DNA of 64,000 nt from JADCRZ01 sp039921525 (GTDB taxonomy: Bacteria; Bacteroidota; Bacteroidia; Chitinophagales; Chitinophagaceae): positions 28,234 to 92,233 of the forward strand of contig JBDSBP010000348.1 of assembly GCA_039921525.1 (NCBI GenBank). Reading direction: 5' to 3'. Below the pieces are notes generated by a model. The model was not told the origin of the DNA. It saw only the letters and a program-made list of their open reading frames with translations, and ran no database searches. Positions 1 through 10,145 of this stretch are shown one piece after another. The number at the start of each line of letters is the position of its first letter. The stretch's first letter is position 1. The translations under genes were made by a program, and so were the position numbers.

Positions 1-53
1 TCAGGATAATCTGACTCGTAAATATATTTTTTTTCTTTAACTATTACTTCCAT
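1..53 (-). CDS. 5' end of a gene cut by the window edge
   Basis: An ATG at 51-53 on the minus strand opens a frame that stays open to the edge and reads MEVIVKEKKYIYESDYP. It lies 4 bases after the stop codon of the PP2C gene, so it is probably the next gene of the same operon. The fragment is too short to assign. By analogy with phosphatase/VWA clusters it could be a protein kinase, but nothing here shows that. Confidence 0.4.
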   Translation of the reverse strand, partial: MEVIVKEKKYIYESDYP

Positions 54-57
54 ATAC

Positions 58-2055
58 TTACTGTGATTCTTTTATCTCAATAAAATAAATAGTTTTATCA
101 TCCCCCGTTTCCTGCGCCTGGTATATAATTTCTTTTCTAACCTTATCGGGTTTTGTTTTGTAGTCATCTTTAAGCAATTGTTCAGTGGCTGCCCCTATCC
201 CGTCTGAAAAGGATATAATCGTGCTGATATTTTTCTTATTTTCGGTCTCATGAAGAGGTTCGTTAAAAATGATATCAAATTTTCCCTGCTCATTAAGCCA
301 AAGCCTGAAGAATATCCTGTCATTACTTTTTTCATTTTTATCTTCCAACAATGTTTGTACCAACACAACACCCTTTTGAGAAGCCCCCTCAAATAAAAAC
401 AACTTCGAATCACCGGTGCGATAGGAAGTAAAATCACCATTGAGTTTTAAGCTGGCCATTAAAAGTGTTGTAGCACATTCCGGCAGATTTTTATTTTCGA
501 TATTATTTCTTAAAACCTGCTTTTCGGCTGCCGGCAACTGTTCAATAGCATCCAACCAGTTTGATTTAACTTCCAGGATAGATGGCATAATCATTTCGCT
601 GAACGGCATTCCAGGTTTTTCAATAAAAAATTTTCTCAACTTCTCTGCAACACTTTGCGCCAGCAATCGACTGGAAAAATATTCCCGTTTGCTTACGGGT
701 TCTCTTAAACAATGAAGGTCTGAAGTGCCATCCAGCAACCAAATAAAAACCTCATCGCCATGTAAAACAAAGCCACATACATCTTCGCCAAGGTCCCTGT
801 CTGCATTTTCCTCGCTCATAAACTTCTTTCTTGGCCCGGCAGTCATCATCACTTCACAAACAAAATAATGATTAGCGTTATTATTTGACGTTTCTTTTGG
901 AAAAACGGCAACAACAGGCTCAGGTTTCTCTTCCAATAAAACGGGCGCCTCTACGTCTTCTTTCTCCTGTACTGCCGTTTCATCAATAAATAAATCATCT
1001 GACTGATTCAAAAGTTCAGGCTCAACGAAAGAAACAGGTTCAATTTTCAAGGCCCCGTCTTCTATTTCCACCGGTTCCGGATCGACCTCGACTGGAACAG
1101 GTTCAACATTCAATGGAACAGTTGACTCTGTTGACTCATTATCCGCTGGGAAATTTTCTAAAATGGGTTGATTGTTTTCCATCGTAACTGCTTGATCTGA
1201 TAATTTATTAATAACTGGTTTAAAACCTGTAAGTGTTTGCACATAGCGGCTTGTTGCCCAAAAAACCAGGATAAATAAAATTGCCATTGAGAGAAGAAAC
1301 AAAATACTTGCGTTGGAAGAAGCGGCCAAATACGGTTTCGACAAATTTTCCTTCCCGGCTTCCGTGTTATCTTCAACGGGTACCCTACCGCCCAACGTAA
1401 TCATTAACGAATCCTGTCTATTATCACTTTCAAATACCTCCTCAAATGATTTATTCTCTGCAGTTGCAATAACTGAATATTTTTTACCACGGGTAAGTAA
1501 AACCTCGAACTTGCCGGTATCCGTATTTTTATAACGGTTTATTGTAGTACCCAGCGAATCTATAACCAGGTTAGCCTTAACAGCCCTGTTCGTACTATCC
1601 CGTACTATTATTTTCAGATTAACAAATTCATCAGAACCTTCAGTGGATGTATCCCTGGCAACACTGGCGATTACAGAATCCTTTTGCTTCTTCAAACCAT
1701 CTGGTTTATTTAATTCTGCCAACAGGTTATCTCTCGAACGAAATAAATTATTTAATCTGGAATCGTAACACTGTACTATAACGCTCCTCTTTGTTACGGA
1801 CTCCAGTTTTGAAACACTTTCTTTAAGATCTTTTACAGACTGTGCTGTCAGGCTTTTGCCATTAATTTTAAGAAAAGATTTTGAAAGTCCTTTGATAGAG
1901 TTCCTGCAGGTTTCATTTACCGTTGTATCGTTATAAAGGTTTTTTAAATTACTCCTGATACTATCTAATACAATATTTACTTTGTACACCTGCTGTGCCT
2001 TTGTTGTTATAAAACAAAGGGAACAAAATATTAAACAGAGAATTTTGCGTGACAT
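58..2055 (-). CDS. Membrane-anchored PP2C-type protein phosphatase
   Basis: This 665-residue protein has a signal peptide (1-20, ending TKAQ), a helical charged segment (about 25-130), an Ig-like beta domain of the carboxypeptidase-regulatory type (about 143-220), one membrane helix (about 250-268), an acidic Pro/Glu-rich linker (300-385) and a C-terminal PP2C-like domain (396-665). PP2C metal-site motifs are visible: SEENADRD near 415, LDGTSD at 441, TGDSKLFLF at 547, SFSDGI at 615 and GDDKTI at 651, so the domain looks catalytically intact. The predicted topology puts the Ig-like part outside the inner membrane and the phosphatase in the cytoplasm. It is the second-last visible gene of the injection-system operon, next to a VWA protein, so a role in removing phosphate from a regulator of that machine is likely but inferred. 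Its substrate and partner kinase are not visible. Confidence 0.75.
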   Translation of the reverse strand: MSRKILCLIFCSLCFITTKAQQVYKVNIVLDSIRSNLKNLYNDTTVNETCRNSIKGLSKSFLKINGKSLTAQSVKDLKESVSKLESVTKRSVIVQCYDSRLNNLFRSRDNLLAELNKPDGLKKQKDSVIASVARDTSTEGSDEFVNLKIIVRDSTNRAVKANLVIDSLGTTINRYKNTDTGKFEVLLTRGKKYSVIATAENKSFEEVFESDNRQDSLMITLGGRVPVEDNTEAGKENLSKPYLAASSNASILFLLSMAILFILVFWATSRYVQTLTGFKPVINKLSDQAVTMENNQPILENFPADNESTESTVPLNVEPVPVEVDPEPVEIEDGALKIEPVSFVEPELLNQSDDLFIDETAVQEKEDVEAPVLLEEKPEPVVAVFPKETSNNNANHYFVCEVMMTAGPRKKFMSEENADRDLGEDVCGFVLHGDEVFIWLLDGTSDLHCLREPVSKREYFSSRLLAQSVAEKLRKFFIEKPGMPFSEMIMPSILEVKSNWLDAIEQLPAAEKQVLRNNIENKNLPECATTLLMASLKLNGDFTSYRTGDSKLFLFEGASQKGVVLVQTLLEDKNEKSNDRIFFRLWLNEQGKFDIIFNEPLHETENKKNISTIISFSDGIGAATEQLLKDDYKTKPDKVRKEIIYQAQETGDDKTIYFIEIKESQ

Positions 2056-2096
2056 ACTTTTCAGATCGGATGTAATTATTAAAAGCTTTTTGGAAT

Positions 2097-2204
2097 GGCT
2101 ATCAGCTATCGGCTGTCAGCTATCGGCTGATCAAATAGTTGATCTTTTTATTCCTGTCAATCGACAGCTGATAGCCGATAGCTGACGGCCGATAGCTGAT
2201 AGCC
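2097..2204. repeat. Heptamer array (GCTATCA/G family), inverted pair
   Basis: The left arm (2097-2130) is built of GCTATCA/GCTATCG/GCTGTCA units and the right arm (2162-2204) of their complement, so an RNA across it could fold into a stem of more than 30 bp. It fills the gap between the VWA stop codon and the PP2C start. Confidence 0.9.
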
Positions 2205-2214
2205 AAATCTTTAA

Positions 2215-3405
2215 CTACCTATATATATTTATATCTTTCTCCAGGCATTTAGGACAAAAACCGGAAGCCCCTGACGCCATGCGAAATAAATATTTCAGGT
2301 TTCCAATTTTTCCTGGTTTATCAAACAGGAAAAACTGTTTCACATCATGTATTGGGCAGTTGCTTAGCAGGCCTTGTAATTCCTTACAGCCATCATCATC
2401 TTCCTGGCCGAAAAAAGCACCTATTACGACATCATGGTTTAACCCCACCAGCTGATCTTGTATAAACGGATTGGGCCGTAATATCCGGCCGCCAGCTGCG
2501 TCGAACTGCATCCCGTCGGTATAGATTAACACCCTCACATTTGGTATAGAAACGGATTCGGCAGATCCATGTTTTAAAATCCGCTGCAACATTACCCGGT
2601 AAGCATTAAGCGGAAAATTGAGCAATTGTTTTTTTAGGAAGTCATCCACAAACGTATGTGCATGCAATAATGCCTGGTTAATATCAGTGCCCTGCTGAAA
2701 TTTATACAACTCATCAAAGATATAGTTGGCAAATTTTGTTACATCCTTTTCATGCCTGTAAATCAGGTTGGCGATAGTATCAATAAACATTAATTCAAGG
2801 CGGTCATCAAATTTGAAAGCGGCCACAAAAGCATATGGATTATTAACCATACGCTCAAGATCAAAGATACCGGAGGCGGCGCTGGTAGCCACCAATCGCA
2901 TCTTGGTTAACGGACTACCATCATAAGCCGGGTCCATCATGGAAGCCGATGCATCCATCAATATTATACAGAGAGCCACTTCCGGAACATTTACTCCCCC
3001 TTTCACGTTAATATTTATGGGGCTGGAAACCCCGCTTGATCCTTTACTATCCCAAACTTTGGCTGTAATGGTATGTGTTCCCTTAATTGCCAGGTAGGTA
3101 TGAGAGTGAGGGCTGGACTGATCTTCGCCAATTTTTTTATCATCTACAAAAAACTCCACTCTTCCATCCGTTACATTGGTATCGGCTAAAATAGTAATAT
3201 TGGTGGCATCATCAAAATCACTGTTGTCTTCAGGGAAGCTGATAGAAACTTCAGGACCGTCTGGATTTACATCCCGCAACAGGATACCATGATATGGAGG
3301 ATCTTCCGGACAGAATCCGTCTTCTGTATTCTCAGTAAAAACATGTGGTGTTGGGAAGCGGTCCGGATCTTCCTTCCATGTTTGACAAACCCATTTTTGT
3401 GGCAT
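2215..3405 (-). CDS. VWA-domain protein with Ig-like domain and zinc-ribbon-like cysteines
   Basis: This 396-residue protein has no signal peptide and is probably cytoplasmic. Cys7 and Cys32 near the N terminus and a C-terminal CPKC (384-387) could form a split zinc ribbon. An Ig-like segment covers about 50-135 and a von Willebrand A domain about 144-375, with an intact MIDAS start DASAS (151-155) and a later YTDG. VWA proteins of the TerY type work with PP2C phosphatases and kinases in type VI secretion and tellurite-type phospho-switches. Here the PP2C gene lies directly downstream, so a similar partnership is plausible. The Ig-like insertion between the N-terminal cysteines and the VWA domain is unusual. 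Its place at the end of the eCIS operon suggests a role in assembly or triggering rather than structure. Confidence 0.75.
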   Translation of the reverse strand: MPQKWVCQTWKEDPDRFPTPHVFTENTEDGFCPEDPPYHGILLRDVNPDGPEVSISFPEDNSDFDDATNITILADTNVTDGRVEFFVDDKKIGEDQSSPHSHTYLAIKGTHTITAKVWDSKGSSGVSSPININVKGGVNVPEVALCIILMDASASMMDPAYDGSPLTKMRLVATSAASGIFDLERMVNNPYAFVAAFKFDDRLELMFIDTIANLIYRHEKDVTKFANYIFDELYKFQQGTDINQALLHAHTFVDDFLKKQLLNFPLNAYRVMLQRILKHGSAESVSIPNVRVLIYTDGMQFDAAGGRILRPNPFIQDQLVGLNHDVVIGAFFGQEDDDGCKELQGLLSNCPIHDVKQFFLFDKPGKIGNLKYLFRMASGASGFCPKCLEKDINIYR

Positions 3406-3441
3406 AATACAGCTTTTATAAAGTTTTCAATCACAGATCAG

Positions 3442-3572
3442 TATCAGCTATCGGCTGTCGGCTATCGGCTGTCAGCTATCGGCTATCGGCTATCGGCTAT
3501 CGGCTATCAGCCGTCAACTATCAGGAAGAACGATGTCACACAGTGACCTGCTGATAGCTGATAGCTGATAGC
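3442..3572. repeat. Heptamer array (GCTATCG family), inverted pair
   Basis: About eleven GCTATCG-like units (3442-3522) are followed after a short spacer by the inverted form CTGATAGCTGATAGC (3550-3572). It lies between the tape-measure stop codon and the VWA start. Confidence 0.9.
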
Positions 3573-3585
3573 CCCCATTTCAACA

Positions 3586-6500
3586 TTACCATTCTACCAT
3601 TATATGTTTCTTCATCCAGGGCAACTTAATGAGTCCAAAACCCCATGGAATCGTATTCAGTAACAAATCATATCCCTTTTTTTCCACCTGCAGGGTCCAG
3701 CTGGATTCTTTTTGAAATAGAATTCCTTTCCGCTGCAGGAAGGATCCACGAAATCCATCCAAAGAAGTACTCTTCAACTGTTTCCAGTTTTCTATTACAG
3801 AAGAAAGCAGGTTATCCGCTTCCTCAATTTCCTTTTTTGTTAATCGAATGCTGCCAATAATAGTATCCGCTACATCAAAACCGCACAGTAATTTATTCAA
3901 TTGTAATAAATATTCCGGACTTTTAGCGTTACCGGTGACCATATTCTGAAGAATGTATAGGGCCCGGTTGGCAATACCTTTATTTTTAAATAGTTTATTT
4001 TCCAAATAACCCATCCGCTTGAAAAAGCCAGGTAAATAATTAGCTATCAGGCAAAGTCCGGCATTTTCTACTATTATTTTTTCAACGCCCTTGTTATCGT
4101 AAAAAATATTCTTCTTACTGTTGCCCGGAAGATTACTTATAGCCGTCGTGTTATGACCAGCGGAAAACAGGTGTTTAATTTCTTCCTCTGAAAGCTCCGT
4201 AAGGTATTTGATTAAAAGAATTGACTCCCCCGGGAGTTTATACAGAATTTTCCGAACGATCCTTTTCTCCTGGCTACTGTCAAATTGCTCCTTTTGAAAA
4301 ATATCCTTTAGTATCACCAATTCCTTCAATGACAACTTATTAATAAAAGATATGAAATCTGATTGTGATAACTGTATTTTTTTTGCATAAGAAGATAAGA
4401 TATTTTCTTTTTGGGTATCCTTTTTTTTAACGGAGGATCTCAAACCAGGTGGTTGCTCCGAATCATCATCAAAAGAAAGACTGGAAAAAATGTCTAAAAT
4501 CTTATACTTTAGAAGAAAGGGATGATCCAACACCTGGTTGATCATTTTCCTGCGATCCCTGTTTTCACGAATATGATTTTTAAAACTTTCTACGAGGTTA
4601 TTCAGGTCGTTTTCTTCCAGCTTTTGTAAGTACTGAATAAGCGTTGGTTCGTTAACATGCAATGTTCTCAATATAAATGAAATCTGCCTGTTTTCGGGTT
4701 GTTCATCAGAAGTCTTATTTATCTCCTGTTCATCTGATAAATTCTTATCCTTAATGTTTGACGACTGAGGCTCCCCGGAACTGCCGGATTCGGTGTGTGA
4801 AATAATATCCGAAATGCCTGCATCTTCATCCCGGACATCCCCGATTTGGGATGCGCCTGATTCCATACTGTTTGGCATGGCGGTATTGGCCGATTCATTT
4901 TGAGGAACGTCGTCTTGAACACCTGTGATGGGGGTTTCGATTCGAGTTATAATTTCATGGGAAGCTGCATCCTGTAATTTGCGCTGAGGCCCTCCCTCTT
5001 CGATACTATTATTACCGGCTTCGATTTGTGCTATGGCATCCCGGATTTCTATATTTCGGATTTCATGTGGAGCGATGTTCTGTTGGCCACTAATAAATTG
5101 GGTTTCTGTTTGTGGGGTATTATCTCCGGTACTTTGCAACAGGCCATTTTCATTTTCAGCAGACATGAGCGTTTCAGCATCTGAAGAAGACGGGTTGTTT
5201 TTATCATCGTTTGTTAATTTACCTGCCGGCCCGCTGCCCTGGTTATCAGCAAGGTAATCTGGCTCCTGGCTCTTTTCAGTTTCTGAAAAAGGCAACGTGT
5301 TTTTATCATTCTCTTTTACATCATCTGTTGTCGTTTTAGGTATCGCTATATCATTGTCACCAACCTTATCCGCGTTGCCATCACTCTGCCCCTGCATCGA
5401 TTTTATCGAGAAATCATTTTTATCCGAAGCAAAAAATTCACGGGTGTTTATGTCTTCAGATGAATTGTCTCTTCCAGGTTTATTTGAAAAATTGCTGTTT
5501 ACCCCTATAATATCATCACCACTAAAAACAGGAGACAGGTGTTGCGCTGATTGGTTTGATGGTATCTGTGCAGTTTCACCACCGGGCGCCCTGTTGTAAT
5601 CAGTTCCCGAATAGCCATCACCAGGTAATAAATCGACGCCGGCACCAATTTCGCTAGTCGTTACGGCACCATCATTTCGTTTCAATTCCTGCATGAGTGC
5701 CAGTTGAGAAAGCAGAAATTCAATTTGAAAAACAGAAAGTCTTTTTATAAAAAGTTTCAGCTCGTTTCTTATCCCGCGTTGCTTTTTGTTTCCAGGCCCT
5801 GTTGATGAACCTTCCTTTATTATTAACAAGCTGGAAACACCAGTGAATCCCATACCTGAAAGAAAATCTGTCAACAGTGCCAGGTTATTTCCCGTTACCA
5901 TTCCTGTAAACAGGGACCGCCTTAGTTTATATACTGGCGTTTGGTTATACGTATTCAATATTGATTTCAGTTGCAAAAGCCTGGCAGGTGTGAGTAATCG
6001 CAGACTTAACTTTCCAGGATATTCGCGGAAAAGGCTTTTACTTTTGTAAACACTAATACCGGGAATCAATTGCTCTATCATTGACCGGGTAGATGGCTTG
6101 CATTGTTCGGCTATTCTTATTAAGACTTCCATCTTTTCCCGGTGTTCTTCCAGGAATTGTTTTAGTGACTGCGGATACAATTTGATCATTTTTTGCAGTA
6201 TGGCATCCACTGGTATAACACTATTTTTATCTGCCCACCATGGTACATCTCCATGCAGTAACAAAGACCTGATCAACTCGAATTCGTTGGCAGTTTTACC
6301 GGCTTTGCCTTTATTTTGGCCTTCCTTGTCTTCATGTTTTACCGCAATAATCTTCTGCTTGAATAGTTCTTCAAATTCAAATAACATCTCCGTTTTACCA
6401 AAGTCCTCCAGGGTTATATCTCCTAAATTAATTTCAATTTTATCGATTTTTAAATGTGTTCCAGGACCGGCATTTTCCTGTAGCACCGATGAAATAATCT

Positions 6501-6612
6501 GGTTTATCCGGAAAGAGATACTGTATTCGATTTCCAACTGTATTTCCCTGGCGACTTCTTCCGTTTTACACGAAAATTCAAAAGCCTGAATATTTATGGC
6601 ATCTGTAACCAT
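3586..6612 (-). CDS. Contractile injection system tape-measure protein
   Basis: This 1008-residue protein would set the length of the injection tube (equivalent to Afp14). The N-terminal 100 residues show the CIS_TMP pattern, a beta-strand/amphipathic-helix start and LKIDKIEINLGDI, followed by LLLHGDVPWWA near residue 118, a hallmark of the Bacteroidota family. Helical regions cover about 130-320 and 650-1000. Between them lie roughly 320 residues rich in Asn, Asp, Ser, Gln and Glu with no predicted fold. The gene follows the Afp12-like baseplate gene with a 5-base gap, so the two are surely co-transcribed. Family assignment is confident. The function of the disordered insert is unknown. Confidence 0.85.
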   Translation of the reverse strand: MVTDAINIQAFEFSCKTEEVAREIQLEIEYSISFRINQIISSVLQENAGPGTHLKIDKIEINLGDITLEDFGKTEMLFEFEELFKQKIIAVKHEDKEGQNKGKAGKTANEFELIRSLLLHGDVPWWADKNSVIPVDAILQKMIKLYPQSLKQFLEEHREKMEVLIRIAEQCKPSTRSMIEQLIPGISVYKSKSLFREYPGKLSLRLLTPARLLQLKSILNTYNQTPVYKLRRSLFTGMVTGNNLALLTDFLSGMGFTGVSSLLIIKEGSSTGPGNKKQRGIRNELKLFIKRLSVFQIEFLLSQLALMQELKRNDGAVTTSEIGAGVDLLPGDGYSGTDYNRAPGGETAQIPSNQSAQHLSPVFSGDDIIGVNSNFSNKPGRDNSSEDINTREFFASDKNDFSIKSMQGQSDGNADKVGDNDIAIPKTTTDDVKENDKNTLPFSETEKSQEPDYLADNQGSGPAGKLTNDDKNNPSSSDAETLMSAENENGLLQSTGDNTPQTETQFISGQQNIAPHEIRNIEIRDAIAQIEAGNNSIEEGGPQRKLQDAASHEIITRIETPITGVQDDVPQNESANTAMPNSMESGASQIGDVRDEDAGISDIISHTESGSSGEPQSSNIKDKNLSDEQEINKTSDEQPENRQISFILRTLHVNEPTLIQYLQKLEENDLNNLVESFKNHIRENRDRRKMINQVLDHPFLLKYKILDIFSSLSFDDDSEQPPGLRSSVKKKDTQKENILSSYAKKIQLSQSDFISFINKLSLKELVILKDIFQKEQFDSSQEKRIVRKILYKLPGESILLIKYLTELSEEEIKHLFSAGHNTTAISNLPGNSKKNIFYDNKGVEKIIVENAGLCLIANYLPGFFKRMGYLENKLFKNKGIANRALYILQNMVTGNAKSPEYLLQLNKLLCGFDVADTIIGSIRLTKKEIEEADNLLSSVIENWKQLKSTSLDGFRGSFLQRKGILFQKESSWTLQVEKKGYDLLLNTIPWGFGLIKLPWMKKHIMVEW

Positions 6613-6617
6613 AAAGA

Positions 6618-9600
6618 TTATTTTGTTAGATCGTTGAACACAGAAATCATTTTATTGAATTTATCAGTATCCGGAATATCGTTGCCTGCCAGTTCTTCTA
6701 CCCACAATTTATATGCGTCGTCAAATTCTCGCATTTGACTATGATCTAACCAGTATACATGCGGATAGATATGAGAAGGTGTTTCCATGTATATGGTTTT
6801 TTCCAGCAGATGCATGAATGCGGGATCTCTGAACCTTTTTGGCCAACTGGGAATAAAAATAGAAATCTGCAGTGAATAAGGATCGGTATAATAAGAAATG
6901 TTTTCATCATCTGCCTCGCCAATAACAAATCCTTTTTCATACGAAAAAAATTCAACCAGCCTTGCTATTTCTTCATTGATGTCTTTGTTATCCAGGTTAT
7001 GATAACTTCTCCTGCTTTCTGCCAGGTATCTTCCATTAGCCATTATTTTAAATTTCTTGCCATCACGAACGTCATAAATTTCATAGTTTGTAACCTCAGC
7101 GCCAAACTCTCCTATCTGTTGGATCCTCCGGGTAAGGTGCCTGTAAAAAATAAATTCTTCATTCACCACCAGCAATTCAGTATCATCTTTCATAAAACTC
7201 AACTTCCAGATTGTTCTGTTTTTATTGCTTTGATCTGCTACCTGGGCTTTCTTGAATTTATAGGGCGACTCTTCCACAACGTTATCCGTTGTAGTTGCTA
7301 TCTCTGGCTTTGTTCTTATCTTCAAAAAATCTACGATATCCGCGTTTGATGTGGCTGCAGACCTTCTGAGTTCTTCTCTTGGGCCAATCCTGGGGCGGAG
7401 TAAGATATGCTCTATTACATGAAAATTTTCATCATTGGAATAATCATTCAGCGTATCCAGTGTTTTTTTAAAATTAAGATCCCGTACATCTTTATTATGA
7501 AAATCTTCACTGTATGCCACATCTTCCGGTTTACCTTCCGGCGTTTGTCTCTTTAATTGAAAATTCCATTTATCCCTCTTTCCTTCCTTTTCATATAAAC
7601 TGATGTCTAAACCCTGTTCAAGAATATAATTTAGAATTTCCCTGGCCTCGCTTTCAAACTCGTATTCAATACTGCGCAGCATCACGTATTCCGGGTTATC
7701 AGGAGCTGTTAATTCAACAACATATCTAATTATGCCAAGCTTCTCCCCTTTTACAATATTGATGGATTCCGGAGCAACGGTTCTCCTGTTATAGTTATGT
7801 ATTCCAAGCAACCGGCAAATGCGTTTTTTAACGCCTACCACATTATCCGTATCCCATGATTTACCGGAATATGTGTAATCAAATCCCTGTCCACGGCAAC
7901 TGCTGATCTCAATATAATCCGATAAAAACGCAATTTTGTCTTTTATCAATTCTTTGCCGGCATGCTTGCCAAGATACTGATTCATGAAAAATGTATAGTT
8001 TGTCATGGTTTCGGAAAACCTCGACATCAAATGGTCTAAGATGATATTGCGTTTCTTAATAAAACTTCCTTCGGTTTCAATAATTTTATGTTGCGCGTCC
8101 TTGTAATTATTTGAATTTATGAATAATGCTTCCAGGTCATTAACCCCCTGTACCAATTCCGGAAAATATGTTTGATTCAATGATGTATCAAAAGAAAATA
8201 GTTCCCGCGTATGCGCAAGTTGCGAAAGATAATCTGACATTATTTGTTCAAATACCATTAAAAACCCTCTAAGCTGGAGTGTTAACTTTTTAGGTTTACC
8301 AAGACTATCTATTTGATATCTTTTGTAAGCTTCTTTTAGTTTTAACAGGTCTTCACTACTGGTTACCTGGATCAATGATTTCTTCACATCCCTTATAGCA
8401 AGATCCTGTAAAATTCTCGATTTATACGAAAGTGCAGGTTGCCTTGATTTGTTAGCATACAATTTATATAGCTGGTCCTTTATCGCCGTTGGTGTTTCTG
8501 GCACCGAAAACATTTCACTGACTATTTTTTTTAGTACCTCAAAAATTGACTTGTCATCCAGCAGGCGATCAATTATTTCTTTTATCCAGGTAGCGTCGTT
8601 ATACGATTTAGCCGTTAATTCATGAAGTATTTTTATGGCAGGTTCATGATACCTTATTTCAGCCAGCAAACGATTAATTACTATTCTCAAGTTAACACCC
8701 ACTTTTTCATCGAGCAATTCCTCAACAGCGCGCATTACCGACATCTCGTCAACCGTGTCATCAATGTATTTTTCAGACATTCCATAAATTACAGGAAGAC
8801 TTTTTTGAAAGGGGAAATAGTCAGCGACATTCATAAATTCGCCTACAGGCACAGGCAGATCTTTTCCGATTCCTTTGAGCCTTGACTTAAAATCTCCTGA
8901 CTGCAGAAAGTTGAATATTGCTTCCACCCGTTTGTTATCGGGTTGTTTGTTCTTATCATCCCGATGCCGGTCTCCGCTTCTGTCGAAGGTTATACTGGAG
9001 TTTTTAATATCCAGTTTTGGCGCTTTCTGTTTGTCCTTCACATTATTTATCCATTCGGTAAAATCTGAAAAGGGTGAGGGTGATGTTCCAAATTTAAATT
9101 TCTTTATGGCAATTATTCCTTCGAGCCCTGATATGAGATTAACAATATCAGACAGGTGAATATCCTTAAACCGTTCTGATTTTTCCAGTTCATTCGTATC
9201 AATGAAACCGTACTTTAAAACGGGGCCATTAAAAATTTCTTCCGCCGAACAATCTTTTTCGAGCATCTGCTCCAGGGTGTAAAAATTGATACGGGGTGAA
9301 AAAAAATCCTGGATAACTTTATAAATGCGGGCATTTACCATTTCAATATCCGTTCCTTCACTTACCTGAACCTGCGCTTCGATAGGAAAATATTCATAAT
9401 CCACCGCGGCAACGCTTATAAAATCTTCACATAGATTCCGATGGTTTTGCAACTTTTTTTTAATAACCTCCGCTACGTCATCACTTTTTTTATCCTCGAT
9501 AATAAAATCTTCATAATCAACAAACACATTGTATAATCCTCTTAAACGTAAAACATCTTCGCCCTTCCTGGGATCATAGGACAGCAGGTATTCCGATTCT

Positions 9601-10001
9601 GTTTTCTGGATGTACATCGATATTTCATAATCATCGCTTTTCTCGATCCAGGCGTTCCTCACACCTTCTGTATCAATGATAAGTTTTCTATAATCCAGTA
9701 AGGTGAGGGGGTTACACGGCAATATTTGCCTGGCAGTATAAAAAGTCTTTTGCCAGTTATGGGGAGACTGCTTTTCTAAAGTAAGCAAGTCTTTTATATC
9801 GAAAGAGGCCCGGTATCCCAGGTCAGTTAGGGCATAACAGATTGCTTCTAAAAGTGTAATACCGGGGTCATGCGTATTATAGTCTGTCCATAGTTCACCA
9901 GACAAACTCTGAATGAGGCTGATCCCTTCCTTTCTTAGAAAAGAATAATCCTGGGCATGAGGAATTTCGCTATTTTGATCAATTGATAGTGATGCAGCCA
10001 T
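6618..10001 (-). CDS. eCIS baseplate protein, Afp12-like
   Basis: This 1127-residue cytoplasmic protein matches the large second baseplate component of Afp/PVC-type systems. The N terminus contains DYNTHDPGITLLEAICYAL, a segment typical of eCIS baseplate proteins, followed by alternating alpha/beta regions and a C-terminal part with long helices. Afp11 and Afp12 homologues together form the wedge ring around the spike and hold the sheath in the extended state. It follows the Afp11-like gene after 144 bases and precedes the tape-measure gene by 5 bases. Length and context fit. No catalytic motif is expected. Confidence 0.8.
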   Translation of the reverse strand: MAASLSIDQNSEIPHAQDYSFLRKEGISLIQSLSGELWTDYNTHDPGITLLEAICYALTDLGYRASFDIKDLLTLEKQSPHNWQKTFYTARQILPCNPLTLLDYRKLIIDTEGVRNAWIEKSDDYEISMYIQKTESEYLLSYDPRKGEDVLRLRGLYNVFVDYEDFIIEDKKSDDVAEVIKKKLQNHRNLCEDFISVAAVDYEYFPIEAQVQVSEGTDIEMVNARIYKVIQDFFSPRINFYTLEQMLEKDCSAEEIFNGPVLKYGFIDTNELEKSERFKDIHLSDIVNLISGLEGIIAIKKFKFGTSPSPFSDFTEWINNVKDKQKAPKLDIKNSSITFDRSGDRHRDDKNKQPDNKRVEAIFNFLQSGDFKSRLKGIGKDLPVPVGEFMNVADYFPFQKSLPVIYGMSEKYIDDTVDEMSVMRAVEELLDEKVGVNLRIVINRLLAEIRYHEPAIKILHELTAKSYNDATWIKEIIDRLLDDKSIFEVLKKIVSEMFSVPETPTAIKDQLYKLYANKSRQPALSYKSRILQDLAIRDVKKSLIQVTSSEDLLKLKEAYKRYQIDSLGKPKKLTLQLRGFLMVFEQIMSDYLSQLAHTRELFSFDTSLNQTYFPELVQGVNDLEALFINSNNYKDAQHKIIETEGSFIKKRNIILDHLMSRFSETMTNYTFFMNQYLGKHAGKELIKDKIAFLSDYIEISSCRGQGFDYTYSGKSWDTDNVVGVKKRICRLLGIHNYNRRTVAPESINIVKGEKLGIIRYVVELTAPDNPEYVMLRSIEYEFESEAREILNYILEQGLDISLYEKEGKRDKWNFQLKRQTPEGKPEDVAYSEDFHNKDVRDLNFKKTLDTLNDYSNDENFHVIEHILLRPRIGPREELRRSAATSNADIVDFLKIRTKPEIATTTDNVVEESPYKFKKAQVADQSNKNRTIWKLSFMKDDTELLVVNEEFIFYRHLTRRIQQIGEFGAEVTNYEIYDVRDGKKFKIMANGRYLAESRRSYHNLDNKDINEEIARLVEFFSYEKGFVIGEADDENISYYTDPYSLQISIFIPSWPKRFRDPAFMHLLEKTIYMETPSHIYPHVYWLDHSQMREFDDAYKLWVEELAGNDIPDTDKFNKMISVFNDLTK

Positions 10002-10040
10002 ACAATGAACATTCGTTTAAATATTTCTAATTTTCTTTTC

Positions 10041-10123
10041 CTCAAAGGCACGAAGGAACACATGGCAAGAAACCAGGATAACCTGTTCTTTGTGCTCCTT
10101 TGTGTCTCCGGGCCTTTGTGGCG
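10041..10123. repeat. Imperfect inverted repeat of CAAAGG/CACGAAGG type
   Basis: The left arm (10041-10070) contains CTCAAAGGCACGAAGGAACA and the right arm (10085-10123) contains CTTTGTGCTCCTTTGTGTCT, roughly its complement. It fills the gap between the two large baseplate genes. This phrase resembles a widespread intergenic repeat in Bacteroidota. Confidence 0.6.
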
Positions 10124-10145
10124 AAAATTTCAACTTTCATGCGTT

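Noticed and set aside
6098..6589. 163-residue plus-strand open frame
   Set aside because: It is antisense to the N terminus of the tape-measure protein, whose family motifs are clear.
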